A DNA stretch of 60,211 nucleotides from CAYXDO01 sp964463485 (GCA_964463485.1 CAYXDO010000060.1:1-60211); one strand, 5' to 3'. Shown: positions 8,444 to 16,765, counted from the first letter of the stretch. The notes: generated from the letters alone by a model not told the origin. Numbers and translations are program-made.

Positions 8444-9304
8444 ATGACTCAGCCGAAATCGAAACCGAAGGCCAAGCCGGCCCAGAAAAAAGACTCACCC
8501 GCCAAGAAGCCGAGCAAGACCAAGGCACCGCCCGTCACCGCTCCAGAAGAAACTCAGGTCGAAGTCGCCGCCGCGGCGGCGCCACAAACGAAAGCCGCGA
8601 AGACTCCAGAACCCAAAGCCGCGACTCCAAGGCTCGACGACGAAATCGAGATGGCACCAAAGCCCCCCAAGAAGAAGGCCGCCGCCCCCGCCGAGTACGT
8701 CACGCAGTTCGACGGCAAATGGACCCCAGAGCTCGAGGAAGCCGTCATCGAGCACATGACCGGCTACCTCGAGACCGAAGGAGAAGAAGACGAGGGCGCT
8801 CCGCAGCTCTCCCTGCTCCAAACGATGACCCCCGAGTCGATCCAGGAGTTCATCTTGGGCAAACGCGCGCTCGGCGACCTCTTTGGAATCACCGTCCAAG
8901 AGGCCTACTCGATCGCCAAGTTCGGCCACAACTACCTCGAAGGCGGAAAGTTCCCCGAGGCCGAGGCGATCTTCAAGGGTTTGGTAACACTCATTCCGAG
9001 AGACGCCTATTTTCACACCTGCCTCGGCGCCGTGTACCAGCGCTGGGGCAAGTCGAAAGAGGCCATCGATGAGTACACGGCCTCCGTGCTCCTCGAGCCT
9101 GCAGACGTCGACGCCTTGGTGAATCGAGGCGAGATCTTCCTGCTCAAAGGCGAAGTCGCCAAGGGTCTCGAAGATCTCAAGTCCGCCATCGACATCGCCG
9201 AGAAGGCGAACCGGGCGTCCCCATCCATCAACCGCGCGCGAGCCCTCGCCGCCATGGTCGCCCTCGCCATGAGAGAGAAGCTCGAGGTCCGGGAGGCTCC
9301 ATGA
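8444..9304 (+). CDS. TPR protein resembling class II type III secretion chaperones (LcrH/SycD-like)
   Basis: A 286-residue protein in two parts. Residues 1-90 are disordered and rich in Lys, Pro and Ala. From about residue 130 three TPR units follow (EAYSIAKFGHNYLEGGKFPEAEAIF, then AYFHTCLGAVYQRWGKSKEAI, then ADVDALVNRGEIFLLKGEVAKG, abbreviated here by their borders at about 153, 187 and 221). The order of helices, the LGAVYQ-GK-AI core and the final FLLKGE-GL unit closely match LcrH/SycD, the chaperones of type III translocators. The N-terminal extension is unusual for that family. The stop overlaps the next start (ATGA, 9301-9304), so the aminopropyltransferase-like gene is translationally coupled. 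A generic TPR adaptor remains the alternative. Confidence 0.75.
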   Translation: MTQPKSKPKAKPAQKKDSPAKKPSKTKAPPVTAPEETQVEVAAAAAPQTKAAKTPEPKAATPRLDDEIEMAPKPPKKKAAAPAEYVTQFDGKWTPELEEAVIEHMTGYLETEGEEDEGAPQLSLLQTMTPESIQEFILGKRALGDLFGITVQEAYSIAKFGHNYLEGGKFPEAEAIFKGLVTLIPRDAYFHTCLGAVYQRWGKSKEAIDEYTASVLLEPADVDALVNRGEIFLLKGEVAKGLEDLKSAIDIAEKANRASPSINRARALAAMVALAMREKLEVREAP

Positions 9305-10209
9305 GTCCCGGCTTGGCGCCCACGAACGAAGGTGATCCGCGATTCTCGCGCCCGGAACTTCCGCCAGGCGCGGTCGCGGTCGTCCTCCACCGCGTCAAGT
9401 CTGCGTTCCAAAACATACTGCTCATGAAGGAGGCCGACGGCACCGTCGTCCTGACCCTGGATGGGTACTGGCAGTTTCACTCCGACGACGAACATGTGTA
9501 CCACGAGGTCCTGGCCGACACGCCTATGGTGCTGGCGCCCAAGACCGAGAAGGTCCTGATCCTCGGAGGCGGCGACGGGCTCGCGTTGCGAAACATACTC
9601 CGATATCCCGTGGATGAGGCCGTGCTCTGCGAGCTCGACCCAGAGGTCCTCCGACTCACTCGCGAGACCGAAGAGATGCAAATTCTCTCTGGCCGCAGCC
9701 TCGAGGACCCGCGGACTCGAGTGATCGTCGACGACGCGCGGCGATTTCTCGCCGAAACCGACGAGAAATTCGACGTCGTGATCTCGGATTTTCCGGCCTC
9801 GACCAAGCCGGAGCTCGACGTGCTCTTCTCGCACGCGTTCTTTCGGACCCTGAGCAGGGTCACTCACCCCCAATCGGTCGTCTCCATTCAGGTGAGCCAA
9901 GGTCCGAAGACCTTCTGGGACATTTATGGGAGTGTGGCCCAAGTCTTTCCCAATGCCATGCCGCTGTTGGTGGAGATGGGGCTGGGCGACTTCGGAGAGG
10001 AGTACTGGGCCAACTTCATCCTGGCGAGCAACGCCCCTACCCTACCCCGCCGATCGGTCGCGGCCGGTGCGCGGTTCCTGACAGTGGAAAAGCTCCCGCG
10101 ATTGGTCGTTCGGAACCTCGACTTCGACTGGTTCGACACCGAAGAGTATCCAGTCGGTCTGCTCGCCCGAAAACGACGCCGAACGGCGACCACCCCCGAA
10201 CCCCGCTGA
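9301..10209 (+). CDS. Spermidine synthase-like (aminopropyltransferase-fold) protein
   Basis: A class I SAM-dependent-fold protein of 302 residues. Family marks are DEHVYHE (about residues 63-69, the substrate-gate segment), VLILGGGDGLALR (89-97, the nucleotide-cofactor loop), CELDPEV (110-116) and a VVISDFPASTKPE segment where spermidine synthases have D-x-x-D-P. Those features place it in the SpeE superfamily, which normally moves an aminopropyl group from decarboxylated SAM to putrescine. The D-S-x-D catalytic loop is altered (SDFPAS), so the exact substrate is uncertain. Its start overlaps the chaperone-like gene by four bases. A membrane segment is absent, so it should be cytoplasmic. 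Moonlighting modification of a protein or metabolite is an alternative. Confidence 0.8.
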   Translation: MSPGLAPTNEGDPRFSRPELPPGAVAVVLHRVKSAFQNILLMKEADGTVVLTLDGYWQFHSDDEHVYHEVLADTPMVLAPKTEKVLILGGGDGLALRNILRYPVDEAVLCELDPEVLRLTRETEEMQILSGRSLEDPRTRVIVDDARRFLAETDEKFDVVISDFPASTKPELDVLFSHAFFRTLSRVTHPQSVVSIQVSQGPKTFWDIYGSVAQVFPNAMPLLVEMGLGDFGEEYWANFILASNAPTLPRRSVAAGARFLTVEKLPRLVVRNLDFDWFDTEEYPVGLLARKRRRTATTPEPR

Positions 10210-10215
10210 TCTCAT

Positions 10216-10238
10216 CCGGCCATCTTGCCGGTGGCCGG
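10216..10238. terminator. Possible bidirectional hairpin between convergent genes
   Basis: A perfect 7-bp inverted repeat, CCGGCCA and TGGCCGG, with a 9-base loop lies in the 32-base gap between the convergent aminopropyltransferase-like and DUF4139 genes. No T-run follows, so termination is inferred from position and pairing only. Confidence 0.4.
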
Positions 10239-10241
10239 GCT

Positions 10242-12347
10242 TCACGGCGCCGAATCCGCGACCAGCGAGACTTCGGCGATCAGCGCATTCATTCGACCGG
10301 TGAGGGCCGCGCCCTCCTCGGAGAGTGCGACGAGCTTGCCGGAGCTCTTGCTGAGCGACTCTTCGAGGTCTGCGAGCTTCTTCACGAGGGTACGCTGGAG
10401 CTCGTCGTTTCCCTTCGTCTTGCGCAGCACGTCTAAGTTGGTTCGGACGCGCGCTTGATCGTCGCTGGCCTTTTGGTGCTGCTCGGAGATTCGGCGGGAC
10501 TCCCGCTCGATCTCATTGAGGCGGGCCTTGAGCTTCAAGACTTCCGAGAGTGTCTTCGCGACCTCGGGAGGGACCTTGCCGCTCCCGAGGTACATCTCGA
10601 GCACCGACTTGCTGAGCTCGGTGTCGATCCCGATTTGGCGAACCGTCGGCGACACCCACTCGATCGTGAGCGTCCCGCGCTGCTTCGACGCCACCTCGAG
10701 AGGAACGAACACCGCGTCGGCCGTCTCGATCGCGCCGGCCGGTTGATTGCGGATCTTCCAGCCACCGCCACGATGCATCGACTTCACGTACGAAGTCAGC
10801 GAGGCGTCGTGGAGGTTCTCGACGTGGTACGTGGACTTCTCGATTCGAAGAACCTGGCTCTCGATGAGTCCGTCGGCGATGCGGAGGAGCTTGATTCCTT
10901 CCTCTCCGGAAGAAGACTCGGTGCGCAAGGTGACGTTGCCATCGATCGAAAACGTGAGGAAGGCGCTCGTGTCCTTCTCCATGCGCTCGAGGAATCCTTC
11001 GCCTACGAAGGTCCCGTGCGCGTAGATGGCGACCGGGCCCTTCTCGAAGGTGAGCCCGGTGTCGTTCTTGAAGAGCACCGCACGGTAGGGATGAGTTGCT
11101 TGCTCCCCGCGGGTCAGCTCCGGGCGAAAGAGTGCGACCTCTCCTCCGGGGACGCGGTTGTTCACGATCGCCACGAGGGTGGACGACCGATCGGGAATTC
11201 GAACCGGGTCTCGCAAGTCATACCGAAAAAGCGCTCCGAGGCTGACACCTTCCGCCTGAGTCGGCGCTTCGTCCGCGAGCGAGTCGAGCGGTTCGTCCTG
11301 CGTGAAGTCGCGATCCTCTTCGGTCTCCCGGAGCGCCATCTTGGGCGCGGCCCCTGCCCCGCGGTTTCCGGCGTAGGCACGCTGCAGCGCGTCCTTGGCC
11401 CCAGCAGGCGCCGCAGGGCGGCTGACGCCGGGGGCCTCGACGACGGGCGCGGGTGCCGCCCGCTGCCCACGAGGGGTGAGATCGACGCGCGTCGCGTAGG
11501 CCGGCGTGTGCAAGTCGTACACGAACGACATGGGTGTGCCAGCCACCAAGGAGAGTTGTACGTCATTCCAATCTTCGCCCGACACGTTATCGACGACTGC
11601 CCAACCCTGCAGGAGCGGCTGCCCGTCATCGACGACCAGCCGGTAGGCCGGCTTCCAAAGAGGCATCTCGGCGATGTAGCTCGCGAGGATCTCGTGACGA
11701 GCTTGCCCCGCCAGCCGAATGGAGAGCTCGATGGGTTTCCAGTCACCTTCGTTGAGGGAGACGTCGAGACTCTTGTCCAAACCCACTGCTAGGGTTCGGT
11801 CCTCGAGCATGACTTCCTCGATCGCAGTCACCGGGTACACGCGCAGCGAACCCTCGTCGGTTCGCAACGTGACGCGCCAGTCCGACCGAGTCTCCCGCCC
11901 ATCCTTGGAGACCGAGTCCGAGGGCTCGACGCCCACCACGCGGCCGTTGGCGCTGCCCCGGTCGCCATGAATCATCACACGCGCCCCCCGAAAGACTCTG
12001 AGCACGTCGAGGAGCCCGCCGGCGCTTCGAACTTGAGCAGGCAGCTCGGACAGGATGCGATCCCCACTCTTCTCGAGCGGCAGCGAGATACTCACCGCCC
12101 GCCCCTCGGTGGCGTCCACCACCGTGAGTGACTTCAGGAGATCGTTGATCTGAGAAGGCCGCACCTGAAGGCGAAGCACGTCACCATCGATCCGCCCTCG
12201 ACGCTCGAAGTAGCCGACTCCGTTTTGATAGAGCACCACCCTCGTCACCGGCAGGTCGGTGGCGCGGGCCGCCGTCCGGGTGGAAGCCGAGCCTGCGCAC
12301 CCGAAACCCATGAACACGGAGACCATCCCGGCGAGCAACCAACGCAT
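10242..12347 (-). CDS. DUF4139-type outer lipoprotein with C-terminal coiled coil
   Basis: A lipoprotein of 701 residues: the signal MRWLLAGMVSVFMGFGCAG ends in a lipobox with Cys. Mature sequence begins TDLPVTRVVLYQNGVGYFERRG, the typical opening of the DUF4139 family (elsewhere with an N-terminal DUF4140). The central part holds repeated beta-rich segments, with WKPAYRL and GWAVVDNVSGEDWNDVQLSLVAG, the family core. A Pro/Ala-rich disordered insert lies in the middle (about residues 330-400). The last 120 residues are heptad-rich (KARLNEIERESRRISEQHQK) and should form a coiled coil. The start at 12347 is chosen because it begins the signal peptide; an upstream in-frame start would add 44 residues. 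The role of the family is not established; it is anchored in an envelope membrane. Confidence 0.85.
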   Translation of the reverse strand: MRWLLAGMVSVFMGFGCAGSASTRTAARATDLPVTRVVLYQNGVGYFERRGRIDGDVLRLQVRPSQINDLLKSLTVVDATEGRAVSISLPLEKSGDRILSELPAQVRSAGGLLDVLRVFRGARVMIHGDRGSANGRVVGVEPSDSVSKDGRETRSDWRVTLRTDEGSLRVYPVTAIEEVMLEDRTLAVGLDKSLDVSLNEGDWKPIELSIRLAGQARHEILASYIAEMPLWKPAYRLVVDDGQPLLQGWAVVDNVSGEDWNDVQLSLVAGTPMSFVYDLHTPAYATRVDLTPRGQRAAPAPVVEAPGVSRPAAPAGAKDALQRAYAGNRGAGAAPKMALRETEEDRDFTQDEPLDSLADEAPTQAEGVSLGALFRYDLRDPVRIPDRSSTLVAIVNNRVPGGEVALFRPELTRGEQATHPYRAVLFKNDTGLTFEKGPVAIYAHGTFVGEGFLERMEKDTSAFLTFSIDGNVTLRTESSSGEEGIKLLRIADGLIESQVLRIEKSTYHVENLHDASLTSYVKSMHRGGGWKIRNQPAGAIETADAVFVPLEVASKQRGTLTIEWVSPTVRQIGIDTELSKSVLEMYLGSGKVPPEVAKTLSEVLKLKARLNEIERESRRISEQHQKASDDQARVRTNLDVLRKTKGNDELQRTLVKKLADLEESLSKSSGKLVALSEEGAALTGRMNALIAEVSLVADSAP

Positions 12348-12500
12348 GGAAGTGCCATGACACGGACCTGGCATGTCGCCAAGGGTGGTCGATGACGGCA
12401 CGGACGCTTGGGATCGAAGGAATCTTGCCTGAGGGAACTTGGAACGAAACGAGAGTGAGACGCTGGGGCCCAGCAGCATATGAAAAGAGTCCGAATCCTG

Positions 12501-12535
12501 CCTAATCCTGATCCTGCCTCAGGATTAGGATTAGG
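12501..12535. repeat. Long hairpin, 16-base arms
   Basis: The left arm CCTAATCCTGATCCTG and right arm CAGGATTAGGATTAGG pair with one mismatch around a 3-base loop. It may end transcription or be part of the repeat cluster; no T-run follows on either side. Confidence 0.75.
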
Positions 12536-12557
12536 CACGGGCACGGGCACGGGCACG
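12534..12557. repeat. Four tandem GGCACG hexamers
   Basis: Four perfect head-to-tail GGCACG units. The tract is preceded by ATTAGG and reappears inverted at 12654-12693, so the two tracts form large inverted arms about 96 bases apart. Confidence 0.85.
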
Positions 12558-12653
12558 ACGGTCCGCGCCACGCGCGAACCCAAGCGTCTCTCGATGAGTG
12601 AGACCGCTAGCCAGCCAGTAGCGTCGAAATTCGGCGCGGCTCTGCGAGGACTT

Positions 12654-12693
12654 CGTGCCCGTGCCCATGCCCGTGCCCGTGCCCGATCCTAAT
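12654..12693. repeat. Inverted copy of the hexamer tract
   Basis: Five CGTGCC units (one is CATGCC) followed by GATCCTAAT. This is the reverse complement of the tract at 12525-12557 with small differences. Confidence 0.8.
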
Positions 12694-12696
12694 CAC

Positions 12697-12725
12697 GCGC
12701 AGGCAAGATGCCTGCGCTCCCAGGG
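12697..12725 (+). repeat. Dispersed palindromic repeat, copy 1
   Basis: A perfect 9-bp stem (GCGCAGGCA and TGCCTGCGC) with loop AGA is followed by the conserved tail TCCCAGGG. Related copies are at 38711-38738 and, inverted, at 41977-42005, all intergenic. It is a REP-like family. Confidence 0.75.
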
Positions 12726-12743
12726 CCGGATGAGTGAGACAGG

Positions 12744-13667
12744 TCATTTCGGCGCGGTTTCGTCGAGGAATCGCTGCTCGAGGCTCTGGCCTCGGGTGAC
12801 TCCGCCGATCATGACTCCATGGTCCATCAAGACTTTGAGCACCGAGTTGGTCAGCATTCCGACCTCGGCTTCGGTCGCGGAGAGCTCCAGGGAGAGCTTG
12901 TCGTCGGCCAGCTGAGCCGATCGAACTCCGGCGAGGGTCCGAACGTCGGCGAGCGCCGTTTCGGAGAGCGGGCTCGAGAGGGACACCGTCACGAGCGCTC
13001 CGGCACGCTTGAGCTCGGTCATGGACGCGCTCTCGACCAACTTTCCCCGGTCGATGATCGCGGCGTGATCGCAGATGGCTTCGACCTCCGCGAGGTTGTG
13101 GCTCGACAGGACGATCGTGCGCGGGCCGCGCAGCGACACCACCAACTCTCGAAGCTCGGCCGCGGCGCGCGGGTCGAGGCCGGAGGTGGGTTCGTCGAGC
13201 AGAATGATCTCTCGATCGCCCAGGAGAGTCTGAGCGATCCCGACTCTCCTCCTCTGTCCGTGGGAGAGCGCCTCGATTTTCCGATCTCCGAGGCCCTCGA
13301 GGCCTACCCGCTCCAAGGCGGACCGCGAACGATTCCAGGCGTCGGCGATGTCCAACCCGCCGAGCCGACCGAGCATGACGAGGACTTCGAGCACCTTCAA
13401 GTGCCGCGGCAACTCGGCGTCCTGGGGGAGAGCGGTGATCTTGCCGACCCTCGGAGCGCTCGGCGCCAAGGTCTCCCCGCGGACCACGACGTTGCCCGCG
13501 TTCGGCCGCAGGTACCCAGCCATGAGTCCGAACGTCGTCGTCTTGCCCGCGCCGTTGGGACCGATCAGCCCGAACAGCGAGCCCTCCGGAACACGCAGCG
13601 ACAACCCATCGACGGCGACGACCGAGCCGTAGGATTTGCTGACGGAAATCAGCTCGAGCGCGGTCAT
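12744..13667 (-). CDS. ABC transporter ATP-binding protein
   Basis: Nucleotide-binding subunit of an ABC-2 type transporter, 307 residues. Motifs in order: Walker A GPNGAGKT (36-43), a Q-loop at PQDAELP, the signature LSHGQ (134-138), Walker B IILLDEP (154-160), the D-loop SGLDP and the switch His in SSHN. A C-terminal extension of about 90 residues after the catalytic core is typical of exporter ATPases of the CcmA/multidrug class. The start ATG overlaps the permease stop by four bases (ATGA), so the pair is translationally coupled and should form one complex at the inner membrane. Together with the coupled esterase-like lipoprotein upstream, the three genes form an operon. The substrate is unknown. 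Confidence 0.93.
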   Translation of the reverse strand: MTALELISVSKSYGSVVAVDGLSLRVPEGSLFGLIGPNGAGKTTTFGLMAGYLRPNAGNVVVRGETLAPSAPRVGKITALPQDAELPRHLKVLEVLVMLGRLGGLDIADAWNRSRSALERVGLEGLGDRKIEALSHGQRRRVGIAQTLLGDREIILLDEPTSGLDPRAAAELRELVVSLRGPRTIVLSSHNLAEVEAICDHAAIIDRGKLVESASMTELKRAGALVTVSLSSPLSETALADVRTLAGVRSAQLADDKLSLELSATEAEVGMLTNSVLKVLMDHGVMIGGVTRGQSLEQRFLDETAPK

Positions 13668-14515
13668 ACGTCGCGCCTCGCGATCCCGTACCAGGCGATG
13701 GCGAGCCCGACGATGGCGTGCGCGAGGAAGACCGCGATGGCTTTGGGATCCGCAACCAGGAGCCCAGCGTCCCAATTGCCCATCCAGAGCTCCCCGACGA
13801 CGGTGAAAAACGAGAGAATCCAGAGGCCGAAGAGGATGGTGCTTCCGAGCGCCAACACGACGAACGGGCGGCCGAGCATCGAGGAGGCAGCCAGGGTCAG
13901 CGAGCCGTAGCCCAGCACGAAGACGGAGAGGCCCACCCAGACTTTGGGGAGAATTCGAAAATTCTCGGCCGCGTCGAACCCAGGGCTCGAACCGCCGAGT
14001 GCGATCAGGGCGACGTGCACGATCACGACACAAGCCATGACTCCGGCCCACAGTCCCAGAAGCTTCCCTGCCAGGTAGCTCTCGCGGCGGACACGAAGGA
14101 ACAGATATCGCGAGAATCCGGTGGTGAGGTCGGACGAGATCCTTTCGTACCCAGCCATGAACACGAGCCCGGAGAGCACGGCGGAGGACAGGAGCAGCAC
14201 GAAGGTCGCCAGCCAGGGCATTTGCCCACTCACCACCGCGTCGAAGAGCGCCTCGGCGCGGAACCGCGTCAGGAGAAAGGAGAGCTGCTGCTTCGCTTCG
14301 GGCTTGGCGAGCTCCGCCATGATTTGAGCCTTGGCCGTGGCTGGGTCCATGGCCGCGCCGATCGAAGAGGTGATTTTCTGAGTAATGGCCGACAGGGCAG
14401 CGCCTATTCCGAGGGAAATGGTCCCGTACCCGGCGAGGACCAAGATCCCTCTCGGTCCCAGCATGGCCGCGAGCTCGTAGCGAGCGACCACGGCGGTCTC
14501 TCTGAGAAAAGTCAC
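13664..14515 (-). CDS. ABC-2 type transporter permease
   Basis: An integral membrane protein of 283 residues with six hydrophobic segments. Segment one follows RYELAAMLGPRGILVLAGYG; a large loop (about residues 45-95) precedes the next helix PWLATFVLLLSSAVLSGLVF. The first loop has an ABC-2 coupling-helix-like ISSDLTTGFSRYLFLRVRR segment. Helices at VMACVVIVHVALIAL, WVGLSVFVLGYGSLTLA, FVVLALGSTILFGLWILS and FLAHAIVGLAIAWYG complete the domain. The start is GTG at 14515, whose last bases form the TGA stop of the esterase-like gene (GTGA), with AGAGGAG about 11 bases upstream. The stop overlaps the ATPase start. Membrane partner of the ATPase. Confidence 0.9.
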   Translation of the reverse strand: MTFLRETAVVARYELAAMLGPRGILVLAGYGTISLGIGAALSAITQKITSSIGAAMDPATAKAQIMAELAKPEAKQQLSFLLTRFRAEALFDAVVSGQMPWLATFVLLLSSAVLSGLVFMAGYERISSDLTTGFSRYLFLRVRRESYLAGKLLGLWAGVMACVVIVHVALIALGGSSPGFDAAENFRILPKVWVGLSVFVLGYGSLTLAASSMLGRPFVVLALGSTILFGLWILSFFTVVGELWMGNWDAGLLVADPKAIAVFLAHAIVGLAIAWYGIARRDV

Positions 14516-16449
14516 GGAAGTGGAATCTCCTCTGGCGTTCTCACACGATAGGTCTGCTCGACGTGCGCCATCAGCTCGAGCAGCTCGTCGGTATATCGCG
14601 GACCATTTCCGTCGAAACCAGGGTGGTTGGTGTTGAAATTGCCGCTCGAACACTCGAAGCCGGCCTCGTCCTCGTCCGGACACTTCGAGTCCGGAAACAC
14701 GATGATGAATTTGGCCCAGTCGCTCTCGTGGCGTCGCTGTCGCGCCTGCACCGCAGAGCCGGCCTGGTAGGCGAAGAAGAACAACCCGCTGGCGAGCAGC
14801 GACTCCGATTCCATGCCCTGGCCATGAAGCATGTAAAGCACTGGGTAACGGTCGTTCTCGTGCGCCTTGGTCGCGTAGCCGGGCGGAAACACGATCCCGT
14901 ACTTCCATTCTCGCTTCAGCGATTGGGAGTAGAAAGTCTTGGGCTCGATGAGCTCGTTGACCTCGCCGGCTTCGTCGACCTCGAGCCGATCGGGATCCAC
15001 GATTCGACTCTGAAGGAATGCCAGCGAAGTCAGGAAGCGGTTCAGCACCTGGTCTGCGGGGCCGACGTGGTGACCATCTCCCCGGTTGACGTCCCGAGCG
15101 CTCGCGTCTGGGTTCCCGTAGCGCACGTACACGTGGCGGCCGCTCACCTCCGGCGCGAAATCGACCTTCAGGAAGTCATATTCTTCCTCTGCCGGAGTCA
15201 GCGACCGAAAGTCGGTGTAGTCCTTGGCCACCGACCCGACCCTGCTCTGCAGGCCCCCCCAAAGCCAGTTCGTGCCCGCTGCGCTCATGAGAAAGTCGCG
15301 AACCCCCGCGTCCGCGTAGATGTGCAGCCGCGCGAGGTGACCCTCTGGCATCGTCTCGATCAGGGTCCGTGGGTTCTGACGGAAGATGTTCAAGACGTTG
15401 GGGTTGTAGTCGAACTTCCCGTTGCCCTCGCCGTAGTCGCCGGTGCCGGCGACGCCATCGAGGCCCGTATCCTCGAAAGGTTCGCCCTCGTCGTAAAGGA
15501 AGTTCCCCGATTTTCCCCGCGGGTTGGTCTGCCAGTCGTATTTGTCATCCGCCACCAACCCCTGATCCGAAAAGCGCTCGTGGGAGAACGCCAAGACCGG
15601 CTCCGCAAAGTCTCGCCGGCCGTTCTGGTTATAATCCACCGCCAGCATGATTTCGGTGGGCTCGTCCGCGGGATGATCCGGGTTGAACTCGCCCTCGTTG
15701 GTGTCGGTGTCGCAGAACGCGAGGACATCGTACGTTCCCTCGGGGTTGTACTCCTTGTGGTGCATCCCTTTGATGATCACAGGGTCCGAGCATGGGTTGG
15801 TCCTGGACCGATAATCCATCGGAACCCCGGGCGGCCAATAAGGTGACTCTGGGTTGTAGGAAAATGGGTTGCCAAAAGCGAGCGCCAAATCTTGGAGCGA
15901 CTCCCGGAGCTTGTTTCGGCCGAACGAACCTCCTCTGCCCTCGTCGATCCAGCGATACCAGTGGTTGAAGTCTTGATCGGCCTCCATGAGCCGGCCAGAC
16001 GGCTCGAGGCGCTCGACGCCCCGCACTGGGCCGCAAAATGCCGGACCGGCGGGGTCGTTGACCCGATCGAGGTTCGCGAGAATCGTCTCGCGATCGCAGA
16101 ACCCACCCATGTGGTAATTTTCGACGAGCCGCAGCATGTAGACCCAATCGACGAGCGAAATGCCGAGCATACCCACGCCATCGAAGAGCTCGGGGAACTG
16201 AAAACCGATCTGGCCAGCTCCGCTCGAACCCATCGAGACTCCCGCGATCATGCGGTGAGTCGCGCAGGTCGTGTCGGCGGTCTGCTCGGAACAAGTGATG
16301 AGTCCGAACTCGTTCTTTTCGATGCGGAAGCGTCTCCCGTCGGGGCCTGACTCGGTCGTTTCGCTGCACGCCGCGAGCTGCAACAGCGCGAGCAACCACG
16401 CGAGGCTTTTCACGACATGGCATGGGGCGCGAACGCGAAGGCTGGACAC
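14512..16449 (-). CDS. Esterase-like lipoprotein with permuted alpha/beta-hydrolase segments
   Basis: A 645-residue lipoprotein with lipobox LQLAAC (Cys 28). The nucleophile elbow GVSMG (Ser 72) with the esterase-type following helix (AGQIGFQFPELFDGVG) sits near the N-terminus. A His-rich GDGHHVGPADQ, the usual late catalytic His, is at about 457-467. The segments that normally open an esterase-D/antigen-85-like domain come last: YGIVFPPGY, YPVLYMLHGQG (oxyanion region, about 537-547) and FIIVFPDS. The protein ends right after the YRVR segment that normally precedes the nucleophile strand. The order is therefore that of a circular permutation. A large Asp/Asn-rich insert (DYNQNGRRDFAEP) lies between. 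GTG 16449 is used; GTG 16413 gives a shorter signal. It is coupled to the ABC permease (GTGA). Confidence 0.85.
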   Translation of the reverse strand: MSSLRVRAPCHVVKSLAWLLALLQLAACSETTESGPDGRRFRIEKNEFGLITCSEQTADTTCATHRMIAGVSMGSSGAGQIGFQFPELFDGVGMLGISLVDWVYMLRLVENYHMGGFCDRETILANLDRVNDPAGPAFCGPVRGVERLEPSGRLMEADQDFNHWYRWIDEGRGGSFGRNKLRESLQDLALAFGNPFSYNPESPYWPPGVPMDYRSRTNPCSDPVIIKGMHHKEYNPEGTYDVLAFCDTDTNEGEFNPDHPADEPTEIMLAVDYNQNGRRDFAEPVLAFSHERFSDQGLVADDKYDWQTNPRGKSGNFLYDEGEPFEDTGLDGVAGTGDYGEGNGKFDYNPNVLNIFRQNPRTLIETMPEGHLARLHIYADAGVRDFLMSAAGTNWLWGGLQSRVGSVAKDYTDFRSLTPAEEEYDFLKVDFAPEVSGRHVYVRYGNPDASARDVNRGDGHHVGPADQVLNRFLTSLAFLQSRIVDPDRLEVDEAGEVNELIEPKTFYSQSLKREWKYGIVFPPGYATKAHENDRYPVLYMLHGQGMESESLLASGLFFFAYQAGSAVQARQRRHESDWAKFIIVFPDSKCPDEDEAGFECSSGNFNTNHPGFDGNGPRYTDELLELMAHVEQTYRVRTPEEIPLP

Positions 16450-16493
16450 GTGGCGCTATCGTGTTTTGAGGCTACCGTCCTTGTCGAGCCCGA

Positions 16494-16706
16494 TCAGCCT
16501 CCGCGCTGAGGGTGGTTCTCCCGATAGAAGAGGGTAATTGTGAGACAGTGAAACTCGTGATCACTCGACTGCAACACGATGCGATCGACGATCTCGAAGT
16601 TCGGGTGGTCCCGGAGCCAGTGCGTGACATGGTCGCCGAGCTCTTCGCGCTCCTTCGCTTTGGTCGCCGAGAACACTTTGACGCCTGTGAAAGCCACGAT
16701 GGACAC
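16494..16706 (-). CDS. Small conserved protein of unknown function
   Basis: A 70-residue protein with a compact, globular-looking sequence: VKVFSATKAKEREELGD, then HVTHWLRDHPNFEIVD, then IVLQSSDHEFHCLTITLFY. The beta-alpha-beta-beta pattern and the QSSD-x-x-FHC motif look like a conserved family rather than a random frame. Start GTG at 16706 has AGGA eight bases upstream. No signal peptide. The His/Cys in FHC could bind a metal, but that is only a guess. It stands alone between the esterase-like gene and a membrane protein gene, both on the same strand. Confidence 0.7.
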   Translation of the reverse strand: MSIVAFTGVKVFSATKAKEREELGDHVTHWLRDHPNFEIVDRIVLQSSDHEFHCLTITLFYRENHPQRGG

Positions 16707-16765
16707 GATTCGGAATCCTACTGCGTTGGCGGCCGATGTTGAACCACCTTGGCAGGTGAGCGTTC

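Larger units (their letters stand above)
12348..12743. other. 396-base intergenic spacer full of repeats
   Basis: No gene is supported here. The spacer holds a long hairpin (12501-12535), two inverted copies of a GGCACG hexamer tract (12534-12557 and 12654-12684) and one dispersed palindromic repeat (12697-12725). It separates the DUF4139 gene from the end of the ABC transporter operon upstream. Confidence 0.7.

Noticed and set aside
7443..8528. Minus-strand frame of 361 residues opposite the Gly/Met-rich gene
   Set aside because: Arg/His/Gly-rich antisense composition; the plus frame has a GGGAGG site and operon context.
9013..9942. Minus-strand frame of 309 residues over the chaperone/spermidine-synthase genes
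   Set aside because: Antisense to two genes with clear family motifs; no independent support.
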